NCBI GenBank assembly: GCA_010093685.1
Contig: MU006220.1
Coordinates: 31,502 to 95,501, forward strand
Source: Ophiobolus disseminans
Taxonomy: Eukaryota > Ascomycota > Dothideomycetes > Pleosporales > Phaeosphaeriaceae
Length of the DNA stretch: 64,000 bases
Direction: 5' to 3'
Position numbers and translations under genes: made by a program. This document shows, piece by piece, positions 53,968 through 64,000 of the stretch. Below the pieces are notes generated by a model. It made no database searches and was not told where the DNA came from. It saw only the letters and a program-made list of their open reading frames with translations. Each line of letters opens with the position of its first letter. Position 1 is the first letter of the stretch.

Positions 53968-55757
53968 ATGATTTTCGACCAATTCGTGTACCATCCACTG
54001 CAAGCAGGTCACATTCGTGTTCTCATTCTCTCTCACGACGCTCCGGCGCGAATGAGGCATATTGACCTCAAGCATCGCTCTGGTCCCAAATATGTTGCGT
54101 TGAGCTATACTTGGGGCGCCAACACACAGACGCATCCCTACGAATGCGACGCACAGAATTTGCCTGTACGCGAGAACCTTTTGCACGCTTTGTCACAACT
54201 GAGGCATATCGTCGATACGCCGATATGGATCGACGCCATGTGCATCAACCAAAGCGACGAGATTGAAAAGCTGGCGCAGATCCAGATGATGACTGAGATA
54301 TACAGAGGCGCTCAAGAAGTGCTGGTGAGTGATTGCTAACAACCTAGGGGTTTATGCAACGAGCTGATGTCCATGGTCAGATTTGGCTTGGCCCAGAAAC
54401 ACTGGACACTAAAATTGCTGTGACTCAGCTTCGCGACATCACTGCTATGCTCAAAGCCCAAAAGGTGTGGAGTCCAGATGCCGGGAAGATCCTTCCCACG
54501 GCCTTTATCAATGGTATTCGACATCTGATGACGTGTCCTTGGTGGCCGCGTCTGTGGGTTCTCCAGGAGGCGACTCTGGCACGCGAAGCAATTTTCGTTT
54601 GCGGTTCACACTCTGTACCTTGGAAACTGCTATCGTCCCTTGCGAAACAGATCAAACGACTTGATCTATACAGTTTCTTCAGTGGACAGGATCGAGGTCC
54701 TGAGTATTGCGATGGCTTCACCGAGATCCTGAACGTCGAGATTGTACGCCACATGCACTCTGCGACTCTAGGCACCGATTTGATCCGCGTATGTCGCCAA
54801 AGGATATGCTTCGACCCGTGCGATCGAGTCTACGGCGTGATTGGACTCATGGTCTCGGCCGTCCGAGTAGGCTTCACGTGGGAACCAGGAGAGAAGGTCG
54901 ACGATCTGTACCCACCCTTTGTACAAATATTACTACAATTGGATCCAACAGCCACGATGTTGAGTTTCACGGATACTACCGAAAGAAACCCGAATTTGCC
55001 GAGCTGGTGTCCAGACTTACATTACAGGTCTATAGCCAACGTTCTAGCAGATCATGAGGGGTACCACGCTGGCTTCAAGATTCTGTCATCAACCGAATTC
55101 GATTGGAAGCATTCTGAAAGAAAACCAAAACAACTTCGGACCAAGAGCATCATCATCGACGCTGTCAAGACCGTCTTTCCAGAGCACTGGCCCGATGGAG
55201 CTGACGCTCTGAATGACGACAATCGAACAGTGCAGCAGACCAACATCCATCTATTACAGGAGTACATCAAAATCGCGAAAAGTTTCGTAGTAGAGAAAGA
55301 ACTATGGCGCATCTTCATCGGCAACATACTCGGAAACGAGGATAGTAAGCTGAATTTACTCTCTGGATTCTCGCCAATCCACGATCGTCTAGCAAGCAGG
55401 CGATCACGAGATGAAGCTTCTGCCCACCATCTCGCGTTTCAAGAACTGCAGACATGGTCACCCAGCGCAGGCGAAGCGTCGCCGCAGATGCAAAATTACG
55501 TGCGCAAAGCGCGGAGAGTTTGCCTCGGGCGAAAGCTCTTCACGACTGCAAAGGGTCGTGTTGGGCTTGGTCCGACGTCCGTGGCTGTGGGTGATGAGGT
55601 TTGCATTATCAAGTGCGCAAGAGTACCCTTTTTGCTTTCTCGTCACGGCGAAGAGCGGGGAGAGTATCGTTTGAGAGGAGAGGCGTATGTGCATGGTTTG
55701 ATGCATGGCGAGTACTTGAAGGTAAACAAGAAGTTCGACTGGGTTACTATCGTATAG
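53968..55757 (+). CDS. HET-domain protein (heterokaryon incompatibility)
   Basis: Exons 53968-54324 and 54381-55757 encode 577 aa. The HET domain fills the N-terminal third: YVALSYTWGA (residues about 42-51), LPVRENLLHALSQLR, the hallmark IWIDAMCINQSDEIEKLAQI, and after the splice IWLGP. Later CPWWPRLWVLQEATLA and DPCDRVYGVIGLM complete the usual fungal HET layout. The C-terminal half is the typical variable region ending with the GLGPTSVAVGDEVCII block. HET proteins trigger death after fusion of unlike strains or act as TIR-like effectors (family knowledge). The partner is unknown. Confidence 0.93.
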
Positions 55758-56202
55758 GTTGTAGAGAGCGTTGCTGGGGTTGATGCTGTTTGATAGCTGG
55801 CTGCACGCAACCACTCTTGTCTTCCAATCACACCAACGACGATAACGTCGAGATTGGCGAGAGAGCGATGACTATAAAGACGACGACAAGGGGCACGAAA
55901 AGCCCACCCAGATGCGGTCATGAAATATAGGGACTGCGCGATATCCAGCCACATGCACACATACTTCTGTGGGCATGACCTTGCGGATTGAGGCCTGGGC
56001 TGAGTATGTCTACTGGGGGTGGGGCGAGCTTTGCTACTTGCGCCTCCGCCACCAAAACCCTTCAACACCACAAATAGCTCCTGTTCGCAAACATTATGTT
56101 TCGTTTCCCAACCCAATTTCATGAATACTTGCAAAAAGCAATCACCGCTTTATCTTATCTTACACTACCAGCGCCCCAAATAACACAATCGAAGTTGCAG
56201 CA
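55758..56202. other. Intergenic region
   Basis: Spacer between the HET gene and the G-alpha-like gene on the same strand. No gene or repeat was seen. Confidence 0.4.
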
Positions 56203-58101
56203 ATGGCAGAAACTCTCGCTGTCGTTGGCTCTCTGGGTGCCATTTGTGGGTTGGTGGCAGGCATTGGAAAAGTCATCGCGCTCATAACTGACCTGAGCGC
56301 CAAGTGGGATGGTGCCGATCTCACCCTGCTCAGTCTGGCTTCACAGCTCACGGCTCTGCGAGCCGCCACCACCAAGATCCAGGAATGGACTGAGCGAGGC
56401 CTACATGAAGCCCATCACCAGCTGATCATGGATCTCGACGTCTCGATCAAGTGCTGTCAATTACTCATTGGCAAGATCGAAAGCTTCTTCTCAGACTTGG
56501 CTGCCCTGGCCGAGAAACCACTGGAGTTGAGGCAGAAGTTCAAAGTCGTCTTTGGCAGTGCAGGTCCTGAACATGTGCAGAGGCTCATTGAACGGCAAAC
56601 AAGTGCTTTGACGTTGCTCTTGACGGCATGCAATTGGTGAGTGCAGTCTGGAATTTCCTCATGCACGTGCGGTCATTCACGTCATAGTTGATCTGAACTT
56701 GCCTAAATAGCCTTATGCTGACCATTATATTTGGATTAGCAACACACTTTTTGAGCAACAGCTACACCTCGAAGCAACAAAGACGCGAAAAGTACTCAAA
56801 CGCGCCCAAGCTGACACGGTCTCTCTGTTTGTGCAACGGGATGCTGCGTCGTTCGCCAGCAAGATGACAGATAACCTCTCCAAAATTTCCCGCATTTTCG
56901 AGTTCGACACCAGCGTATTCTCTACGAGAGTATACGAGCGAGCCTTTCGTGGATCCGTCAAACAAGTCTTGCGCCAACGGCAAATAGCTGCATCACCTAC
57001 AGCGATGTCGCACTACAAAGATATATGTGTCTTTGGGGACCGTGGGACTAGTATGAACCTGGTTATCAATGCAATCCAGCCCGATCCTGACCTCAACCAT
57101 ACGAATACCCAAGACTGGGAACGGTACAAGTTGCATATGCAGCGTCTATGTGTGAATCTGATGTGTACCATCATCAAGCGAGGCACACCCGACTGGGATT
57201 CGCAGCATGTGTCGGTCCTGCTCGCCTACTCTGATGGTGTCCAAGAAGTCCGGCCAAGCTTATCGGATGCTGTGGATGCTTGCGCAATTCTGTGGTGGAG
57301 CTCGCTTCGTAGATTGCACGATCCAGACCCAGATCCTCAAGGGTATCTCCGCGAGAAGATCGAGCTTGACCATATGGTTTTTCATGTCGACATCATACCA
57401 GCGGGTGGGCTGAACATCTACAGCGGTAACGACCTAGCAAGATTGTAAGTTGGAAGACATTTGAGTACAACTCTTGCTAATAACGATCAAGCTTCGTTGA
57501 GCAAATGGAAGTCGTGCTGCCAGTACGGACAAATAACCTTCGCTATGCTAGACCTTCGTCTGCAGACATTTTCAAAGCAAACGCATTCTCCAGTCCCAGC
57601 GATAGCTTCAAGTGCCAACTACAAATTGGTACTACTAGTTTATGCTTGACATCAAAGCTACCAACAGAAGGACCGTGGCCAGCTTTCAAACACCTACAAT
57701 CCGCGCTTGCGATCGTCTTCGTGTTCGACTTGCAGGACTACAGCAATGGTAGCATGAGATCGCTCTATGAACTGCAAGCGAGGCTAAATCTTGAGTTAAA
57801 AGAGCTTGCCAGCTTAGAAAACCGAGGACCACGTGCTGACTTGCCGTTCCTGCTAATGCTTGCCAACTCCGAAGTCTTTGAGAAGCAGCTGAAAAAGATG
57901 GGCTTCGTCCTGACGTCGCAGGCTGTCACGCATGATTACGAGGCAGCCATCTCCGCCATTGAAGCGAGCTTTCGGAGCGTTGTCAAGTTGCCGTTGACAT
58001 GTTTGATTTTGGTCGCGGATGAGGAGACGAGGCGAACCGATCTAATCGACATCTTCAAAAAGATCGCAAATGAACGCAAGAGTCTGCAAGTAGATGTATA
58101 G
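56203..58101 (+). CDS. Protein with STAND/HeLo-like N-terminal domain and degenerate G-alpha-like C-terminal domain
   Basis: Exons 56203-56636, 56740-57444 and 57492-58101 encode 582 aa. The N-terminal ~120 residues (MAETLAVVGSLGAICGLVAGIGKVIALI, then a four-helix pattern) match the fungal N-terminal domain placed before STAND or HeLo-type effector modules. A coiled helical linker follows. From about residue 265 the order resembles a heterotrimeric G-protein alpha subunit: ICVFGDRGTSMN where the P-loop GxGxSGKS would be, a helical insert, ALAIVFVFDLQDYSNGS, and LPFLLMLANSEVFEKQL in place of NKxD. The nucleotide-binding residues are largely lost. It may be a non-hydrolysing relay in cell-death signalling. 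The fold call is an inference. Confidence 0.65.
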
Positions 58102-58610
58102 GTAGTCTAAAGTGTTGCGTCGGTATTCAGGAGCTAGCGTCCCGAAGTTCGTAACTCGGCACTCCCGCGATCCGGCGCCTTCAACGCGGCTGGGCGCCGT
58201 ATTCCTCGCGACCCAGCTCAGCCACCACCGTTCTCGTACATCCAGCCTCGTGGTGGTTCCCACCGAACCTGATCGAGCGGGAGCTTATCACTTTTCACAG
58301 TCCTGCGGCATCGATACAGTAAGAAAATTGCAATTCTAGGATAGCTGCGGTCCTATGCGAGTATCAGAATTCTATTTCGAGGACGCCGCCTCATCGGGCG
58401 TTTGCGTTGTGGTTCCAAAATTTGTGGCTGTTATTGGTTCAGCCCCCAAATGCGCAGCGCACTGACGCCCGGTTTCCTCATGTGCGGCACGACACCTTGC
58501 GTGTGGAGGCTGGCCAGGGGCCTACGGCTCGCAGCCTAGGGTGTGGACTAATATAATGCCTACAGCCGATCCCTCGCACGCATGTCTTGCGCATTCGACT
58601 AATTTACACC
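58102..58610. other. Intergenic region, promoter of the first array gene
   Basis: No gene. It holds the upstream element at 58484-58501 and a possible TATA-like TATAATG at 58552-58558, about 50 bp before the start codon of the first array gene. Confidence 0.45.
58484..58501 (+). promoter_or_regulatory. Array upstream element, copy 1 (diverged)
   Basis: GCGGCACGACACCTTGCG keeps both outer halves (GCGGC and CCTTG) with the same six-base spacing as the copies before the other array genes. It ends 109 bp before the ATG at 58611. Confidence 0.45.
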
Positions 58611-59737
58611 ATGTCTGGCATAACAACTACCATTGGTAGTCTCCCTCAGTACATAGCGACTGCAACAGTTCCTGCCCTCACGACCGTCTTCACACCACCA
58701 GCTTCATGTAGTAATCGTTGGCTCGCCGCCGACAACCCAAGCATTGCTTGGAGCACTTACTCTCGAGACGGCTACACACCGCCAGTGGATCCCATATACT
58801 ACTCATGTCTACCAGAAAGGCTGAGGGGCCCTCATTATAGTCCTGGTGTCTGCACCGACGGGCAGACGATCGCAGGTATCACGAAATATGAGGCTGGAGC
58901 GCGGACGATGTGGCAGGCGCAATGCTGCAAAAGGTGTGATCCGCAACATGTTTCTTCGAGAGTGCGCTAATTTGGGTATAAAGTGGTCTCACAATCAGCA
59001 TCCAGACAGTCCAAGGTAGTGCTGCACCTATGTGTGTCAGCTCTATAGCGACACCCCTCGCCGTCCGCGCCCTTGTCACCACGACCTACACTAATGGCGC
59101 CTCATCTTTCTACGAGCTGGTTATCAACGACAAGTCTACAATCTCGAGTATTTCGACATTGTCAAGAGGGACTGCCGTCGCAGATCCGCTTTATGTCGCA
59201 TGGGAGGCGTCGGACCTCTCGCTCTTTCCAGTCGGATATGCAACATTACTGGCACAGAAAATCGGCGTCTCTTTCACGCCAACTGCCACACCCGCATCTG
59301 CGGCCTCGTCGCGTCGTGTCTCGCAAACGGGCTCATCCGCCGACCCCTCCCAGAGTGGAGACGGCGGATCGGCTTCAAGCTCAACCTCAACCTCAGATCC
59401 TGGCAGCAGTGGCCTCTCCAGCACAGCTAAGATCGGCATCGGTGTCGGCGTCGGCGTTGCAGCAGTTCTGCTGCTCTCGCTGATTGGCATGGCTTTCATC
59501 ATTCGGCGCTTGCGAAGACGCAACAAGGCAGTCACTTCGTATCCGAATGAAACTACTCCTGCGATACAAAGCCACGACGCTGGGATCGCGAAGAACAAGT
59601 GGTACCAGAGGACGCAACCAAATGTGCAACCTGAGGTCAACAGTGGCGTGAACGAATTGGACTCTTTTCCCCTGACTACGATGCATGGTCCGCCGGTGGA
59701 GTTGGAGGGCTCGTATCATCATACTGGGCGGTATTAG
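58611..59737 (+). CDS. Array gene 1: single-pass membrane protein, unknown family
   Basis: Exons 58611-58933 and 59020-59737 give 346 aa. The N-terminal domain has regularly placed Cys (CSNRW, YYSCLP, YSPGVCTDG, QCCK) without a classic signal peptide. A second Ser/Thr-rich domain contains TPLAVRALV and DPLYVAWEASDLSLFPVGYA. One membrane helix follows the GLSSTAKIGIGVGVGV motif and ends in an RRLRRR stop-transfer run. The cytosolic tail is about 75 residues. The fold is not known to me; the layout suits a surface sensor or cell-wall-contacting protein. The intron falls right after the Cys-Cys pair, as in the other copies. Confidence 0.8.
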
Positions 59738-60009
59738 CAAAATTTCGGATCTTGAATGCAATCAATACCACAAATTCGGTACTATACCAATACACTCCCA
59801 GTATGCGAAATTATCGACCTGAAAGTGTCGGGTTTGGCCGCTGTTATATCTGCGATCTGTAACACCAGGCATTTGGTGACGTTTCGGCAGAGCCGCGCGT
59901 GTCCATATCGACATGGGTGTGTTTGTGGATAGGACGACGACCCTTGTCAAGGGATCGAATTGTGGAGAGACGCCGCCAACATGCATGCATAGCCGGGTAC
60001 GGTAGCGCT

Positions 60010-60027
60010 GCGGCGTCGAGCCTTGGC
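60010..60027 (+). promoter_or_regulatory. Array upstream element, orphan copy
   Basis: GCGGCGTCGAGCCTTGGC is identical to the copy before gene 4 (63689-63706) and lies about 600 bp upstream of gene 2. No ATG-led array frame follows at the usual distance. Confidence 0.55.
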
Positions 60028-60496
60028 GGAGTGCTTCGACGTACCCCAAGTTGCAGCAGGACTTTTCGCCCCCCGCTTTTGATTCGCACTGTCTTGTTTG
60101 TGGGTCGTTATGAAATGCCGTCACTTCTTGTTTTTCTCGACCGTCACAGACGTACATGTTGTGTTGCAACGACTTTACTCGCACACGACAGCGCAAAATG
60201 GACGATAGCACAGCCACTGTCCAAGGCACTCCTCCACGTAATAGAGACTCGCCTGCCTACACTCAGTTCATAGCATGACCATCTTCAACATACTCTAGCA
60301 GGTCCAGGAGCATGCCCTGACGACTGCTAGATTGTCTCTCTGGCCGAACCCCATTGCTGAAATAGTGCATGGCAGAATACAACCAATGCCTTGTACGTCG
60401 CCACTATATCGGCCTCATGACGCGAAAGATAGCCGTTTGTGAGAGCTCGGTGTTGGTGTTTACTGTGCCACAGTGGAGATGGTGCATATCATGAAG

Positions 60497-60514
60497 GCGG
60501 CGTCAAGCCTTGGC
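60497..60514 (+). promoter_or_regulatory. Array upstream element, gene 2
   Basis: GCGGCGTCAAGCCTTGGC differs from the orphan copy at one base. It ends 107 bp before the ATG at 60622. Confidence 0.6.
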
Positions 60515-60621
60515 CAAACCCTCATGAGATGACTTGTTCACCGGAACTTCATATACAACGGCAAGCGCCTTCATCTTCCTGCACGCACGAACTAGCCAAC
60601 TCGTAGCAGACTTTCCACGCC

Positions 60622-61573
60622 ATGACGTCCGCTATTGTACAAAGCGAGCCCACTATTTCTGTGTTCACAACATTCGATCCTTCGTATACACTGTCCAAGC
60701 TTCCCCGTCTGGTTACTCGCTATACCGCCCCAGCAGAATGCCGGGAAAGATGGGTGCTGCCGAATCCGGCGGAACAAACTCCAATCGTCTTCAGTACAAA
60801 CCCTCCCCCAAGGGCCAACGGCGATATACTATATACATCCTGCATGCCACAGTCTCATGTCGGATGGTTCAGTCCGGGAGTATGTCCTGACGCGTATACC
60901 ATCGCGAGTGCGTCAGTTGTGCAGTGGAGCGCTAGCGGACGTCTTGAACAAGAGTGGGATGCATTATGTTGTCAAAGGTAAGCCGTCATGATTCTACTCT
61001 AGCAGTGTGGCTAGATAGTTCCTCATTGACTGACCGTACGATAGTGGAATGACGTTCAAAGAATACGCCTGCGTGAGCACCTTTTCCACACCCCTTCGTG
61101 CATTCGTGCCTTTCACACCTGGTATATCCGGGACGACTACCGATGTACCAAGCGCAGTGTACCAATATCTCTCCTACTGGAATGTCGGGAGCCTCGAATC
61201 TACTACAACACTTACAAATATAACTGTCCTGAATACGGGCGTCGCACAGGCTGATCCTATCTACGTTGCGTGGAGGGCAAAGGATCTCTCGCTGTTTCCA
61301 GTCTCGTACGCGACTTCGGTGGCGCAACAATTTGGCATTGCTTTCACGCCTGGACCGACTCCTGGCGGGTCGTTGAATCTGCCGCAGGAGACTGGCTCGT
61401 TGGCGGCGGGACTTAGTACGGGTGCGAAGGCGGGGATTGGTGTGGGCGCTGTGCTGGGATTTGCGATTCTCGTTGGTGTTGCGTTTTTGTGCTTGTATAT
61501 CCGATTGCGGAGGCGACGGCGTGCTGGTGGGGACGACGGGTTGGACAAAACGTCGGAGCGGGATCGATCGTGA
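60622..61573 (+). CDS. Array gene 2: single-pass membrane protein, paralog of gene 1
   Basis: Exons 60622-60977 and 61045-61573 give 294 aa. Shared landmarks are TAPAECRERWVLPNP, YTSCMPQ, FSPGVCPDAYTIAS, LCCQ at the exon end, then YACVSTFSTPLRAFVPFTPG, ADPIYVAWRAKDLSLFPVSYAT and the GLSTGAKAGIGVGAVLG membrane segment with an RLRRRRR stop. The cytosolic tail is short here (about 20 residues). A relic resembling a longer tail lies just downstream, out of frame (61601-61670), suggesting the original C-terminus was lost. Function unknown. Confidence 0.82.
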
Positions 61574-61673
61574 AGCAGGACACCTATCTCGAACCACGCA
61601 ATGGACTTGCGCGCACCAGAGAAACCGACAGAATGGAGCGCAGAGAGTGATCCGCCTGAATTGCGAGGGGGTA

Positions 61674-61900
61674 TTCACTCAGGAGAATTGATAGCAGCGG
61701 CTGTTCTTGTACGACCTGGATCTCGAGCCGAAGATAATGCAGCTGAGTGGGACACAAAACAACGGTGCAGCGATTGGGATTGTAAGGGCACGTTCACTCC
61801 GGGAAATTGGAGGCGGCGGATGTTCCTTTAGTACCTGGGTCTCGATTCGAAGATAATGCAGCTGAATGAGACACGAAGCAACGGTGCAGCGATTGGGAAT
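61674..61900 (+). repeat. 119-bp tandem duplication
   Basis: Two copies (from 61674 and from 61793) stay exactly 119 bp apart at every landmark checked: TTCACTC, GATAATGCAGCTGA and AACGGTGCAGCGATTGGGA. There are scattered substitutions but no indel. The right copy becomes unrecognisable after about 61900. It starts in the tail relic of gene 2. Confidence 0.8.
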
Positions 61901-62102
61901 GAACGTGATAGACCCACGCTGTCCCACTGACGTCTGATGAAACAAAAGCTGGCAGATTACGTCTTGTCGCGCACGCGCGTGCAACATCGATGCAGCGAGG
62001 CCAGTGTCGGAGAAATGGTCGGCTTGACTGAGATCATTGGTCATGGCACAGCTGTGCCACATCGAAGCGTCCCAATATTATGCATGCAGACTGATCACGC
62101 AT

Positions 62103-62120
62103 GCGGCGTCGAGCTTTGGC
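62103..62120 (+). promoter_or_regulatory. Array upstream element, gene 3
   Basis: GCGGCGTCGAGCTTTGGC has one change from the orphan copy. It ends 130 bp before the ATG at 62251. Confidence 0.55.
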
Positions 62121-62250
62121 TAACACCCTCCTTAATAACAACGCGTAGTGCGTTCATATAGAGCAGGCCACCCGGCAATGATGGTGCAAGTCTTCTTGCC
62201 GTCATTCTTTTCGTGTTGCGGGTGCGCATTCGAGAGCAAATCCGCGCGAC

Positions 62251-63272
62251 ATGTCGTTCATAATTTCCTCCACGTTACCTGATGTTGCTATCTCGACGTG
62301 GTATGGCACAGGCTCTTACACGACAGACATGAATGTTCCACCCTTACTTACAGTTTTTACTCCCGGAACAGATTGCAGGGGGAGGTGGCTGTTCTATCCT
62401 AGAAGCTCAGCTTTGACTGTTTACAGTACCAGCCCAGATTCCCGTGACACCACCACTGATCCCCTCTATCTCTCATGCCAGCCTTTGTCTTCGGCATCTG
62501 TGTATAGTCCTGGCGTTTGTCCAAGTGGATACACTATGGCAGCAGTGACCCAGAGGAACATTAAGTATGGCAGCAATTCCTTGAGATACTGGGATGCGAA
62601 CTGCTGTCCGAGGTAACACAACGTGGTCTACGTGTTCATCGAGTCACTGACCGTTAGTATTACAGTGGCATGGGATTTTACAGATTCGCAGGATGCGGCA
62701 GTTCTTTCAGCACTCCCTTCCAGGCCTTTGCACCTGTAACTATCCGCCGCTCACCAGATGGAAGCTCCCTCTCGGAAGATTTCTTCTACTATTCATATCT
62801 GACTGCAAGTCTTGCATCTTCTGGAACACCGAGGCCCTCGTCCACAACCATCACGAACACCACCATTTTAGCTAGAGGCTTCGCGATTGCTGACGCGATT
62901 TACATCCAATGGGAAGTCAAAGATCTCCCAAATTTTCCGGTAGCCTATGCTACCTCACTTGCCAGCAGGATTGGTGTGTCATTCACGCCATCAGGTCTTT
63001 CTAATACGGCTTCGCCCGCCACTTTCTCACGCCTAGCCACCGAGACAAATCCAGGAGTATCAGAACCACCGCCATCCTCGTCAGGGCTGAGTACAGGCGC
63101 AAAAGCGGGTATCGGTGTGGGCGCAGTTGTTGGAGCTGCTGTTATCATCGGGATAGGGATCCTCGCCTTGTGCCTTCGACGACGTCGAAGGCGGAGGGTG
63201 ACTGTTGGTACGGCAGGGAACGAGTTGCCGGAAATGGTGGTGAAGCGGGATGGGGAGATGAGGAGGGAATGA
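62251..63272 (+). CDS. Array gene 3: single-pass membrane protein, paralog
   Basis: Exons 62251-62612 and 62666-63272 give 322 aa. The same order of marks is present: TVFTPGTDCRGRWLF, YLSCQPL, YSPGVCPSGYTMA, NCCP at the exon end, then FSTPFQAFAPV, DAIYIQWEVKDLPNFPVAYAT and GLSTGAKAGIGVGAVVG with a basic RRRRRR stop. The linker before the membrane is Ser/Pro-rich. As in gene 2, a tail-like segment continues downstream out of frame (about 63395-63462: MELSATEK...DDPSEL), resembling the gene 2 relic MDLRAPEK...SDPPEL. Function unknown. Confidence 0.82.
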
Positions 63273-63811
63273 ACATATGTGCATGGTTGGTAGCAAAAGG
63301 CAAAGGAATGCAAGAGGACGTGCATGGGCGACACAGAAGCGCGGGAGGATTGTACAAGATCAGCAGCGGAACGGGCCGACCGTCGACTACCGCGTTATGG
63401 AGCTGAGCGCCACTGAGAAAATGGGGAAACTAAGTGGAAAAGATGATCCGAGCGAGTTGTAATGGAATATCGGCTGTGAATAATTGGGACCTGCAGCACA
63501 TGGATCTCAGATTGAACGCGATGTGGCTGGGTGTGGGATTGAAGCGCAAAGTGACGGACGTAAAGACAGCACCAGATCTTGCACGCAGAAGAAACGAAGA
63601 CGCTTTTGGTAGGACTATTAGCTAATTTACAATTTCAGAAGTTGTCCCAGGGTGGTGGTTACATTAGAGGTCTGAAACGTGTGCCAATGCGGCGTCGAGC
63701 CTTGGCGATACTCGCCTTGGACGCCTAACCAACAGACTGAGAGTTGATATGAGCGGCAGGGCTGCACCTTCCTTCACGCACGAATCTGCCGATTTGTCTG
63801 GCAGTCACGCG
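63273..63811. other. Spacer between array genes 3 and 4
   Basis: No intact gene. It contains the gene 3 tail relic (63395-63462) and the gene 4 upstream element. The last 55 bp before the start resemble those before gene 2 (both have CTTCC.GCACGCACGAA and a start ATGACGTCC), pointing to a common recent origin of genes 2 and 4. Confidence 0.5.
63689..63706 (+). promoter_or_regulatory. Array upstream element, gene 4
   Basis: GCGGCGTCGAGCCTTGGC, identical to the orphan copy, ends 105 bp before the ATG at 63812. Confidence 0.6.
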
Positions 63812-64000
63812 ATGACGTCCTCGGTCGCACCAGAGGCGATGACCGTTCCCATAACCACAACCTTTTCAGCATCTTATTCTCTCGACTCCAATCTCCCTCT
63901 TCTTTCTTCTCGATACGTCCTTCCGCCAGAATGTAGCGACAGATGGATGTTACCAAACCCGGGTGCCCGTCCACAAGATTTCACAGTCTGGAGCGCCAAC
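63812..64000 (+). CDS. Array gene 4: membrane protein paralog, cut by window end
   Basis: The first 63 codons are visible. They include LPPECSDRWMLPNPGARP, which aligns with the gene 2 block ECRERWVLPNP, and FTVWSAN where gene 2 has IVFSTN. The start MTSSVAPEA matches the gene 2 start MTSAIVQSE. The rest, including the expected membrane helix, lies beyond the window. Confidence 0.75.
   Translation, partial: MTSSVAPEAMTVPITTTFSASYSLDSNLPLLSSRYVLPPECSDRWMLPNPGARPQDFTVWSAN

Larger units (their letters stand above)
59738..60621. other. Spacer between array genes 1 and 2
   Basis: 884 bp with no intact gene. It contains one orphan copy of the upstream element (60010-60027) with no array gene after it, and the copy serving gene 2 (60497-60514). 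The spacer may have hosted another gene copy that was lost. Confidence 0.5.
61574..62250. other. Spacer between array genes 2 and 3
   Basis: 677 bp containing the out-of-frame tail relic (61601-61670), a 119-bp tandem duplication (61674 to about 61900) and the upstream element of gene 3 (62103-62120). No gene. Confidence 0.5.

Noticed and set aside
59762..60273. Frames on both strands between array genes 1 and 2
   Set aside because: None shows the Cys pattern or membrane segment of the array family, so they were not called as genes.

Overview
This window looks like nuclear chromosome from a filamentous ascomycete, probably Dothideomycetes/Pleosporales. The placement is inferred from three things: short GT-AG introns (mostly 46-56 nt), transposon relics whose stop codons fit RIP (repeat-induced point mutation), and HET, caspase-like and pseudokinase genes typical of filamentous fungi. 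All exon structures were read by eye from frame continuity and splice consensus.

Layout. 1-2890 is a RIP-mutated transposon island: a Ty3/Gypsy pol tail, then a Fot1/pogo-like transposase on the minus strand. 2.9-8.7 kb holds two weak hypothetical frames and three housekeeping genes: mitochondrial ribosomal protein bL28m, peptidyl-tRNA hydrolase 2 and the tri-snRNP protein Snu66/SART1. 9.5-18.5 kb carries secreted carbohydrate-active enzymes (a GH30 hydrolase and a CE4 chitin deacetylase with three CBM18 modules), an SDR, an anion/allantoate-type MFS transporter and an F-box-like gene. 18.6-26.9 kb is the most unusual part: a protein kinase fused to ankyrin repeats, a damaged DUF6594 membrane-protein gene, and a caspase-like protease fused to a pseudokinase. 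I read this as a candidate self/non-self recognition or regulated cell death island.

27.5-39.5 kb looks like a small metabolic gene cluster: sugar-type MFS permease, aldo-keto reductase, flavin monooxygenase with an extra N-terminal domain, Zn2Cys6 regulator and a Gfo/Idh/MocA (inositol-dehydrogenase-like) oxidoreductase. Short TCGGACAT motifs recur in two of its control regions. 40.9-53.6 kb returns to core functions (a JmjC-like cupin protein, cytosolic leucyl-tRNA synthetase, V-ATPase subunit B), mixed with a broken 2EXR-like gene, small hypothetical genes and a minisatellite patch.

53.9-58.1 kb has a HET-domain gene followed by a gene with a STAND/HeLo-like N-terminus and a degenerate G-alpha-like C-terminus. 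From 58.6 kb to the window end there is a tandem array of at least four paralogous single-pass membrane proteins with the same intron position and a shared upstream element (GCGGC-N6-CCTTG) about 105-130 bp before each start codon. This array and the kinase-ankyrin/caspase-pseudokinase island are the best candidates for undescribed biology.
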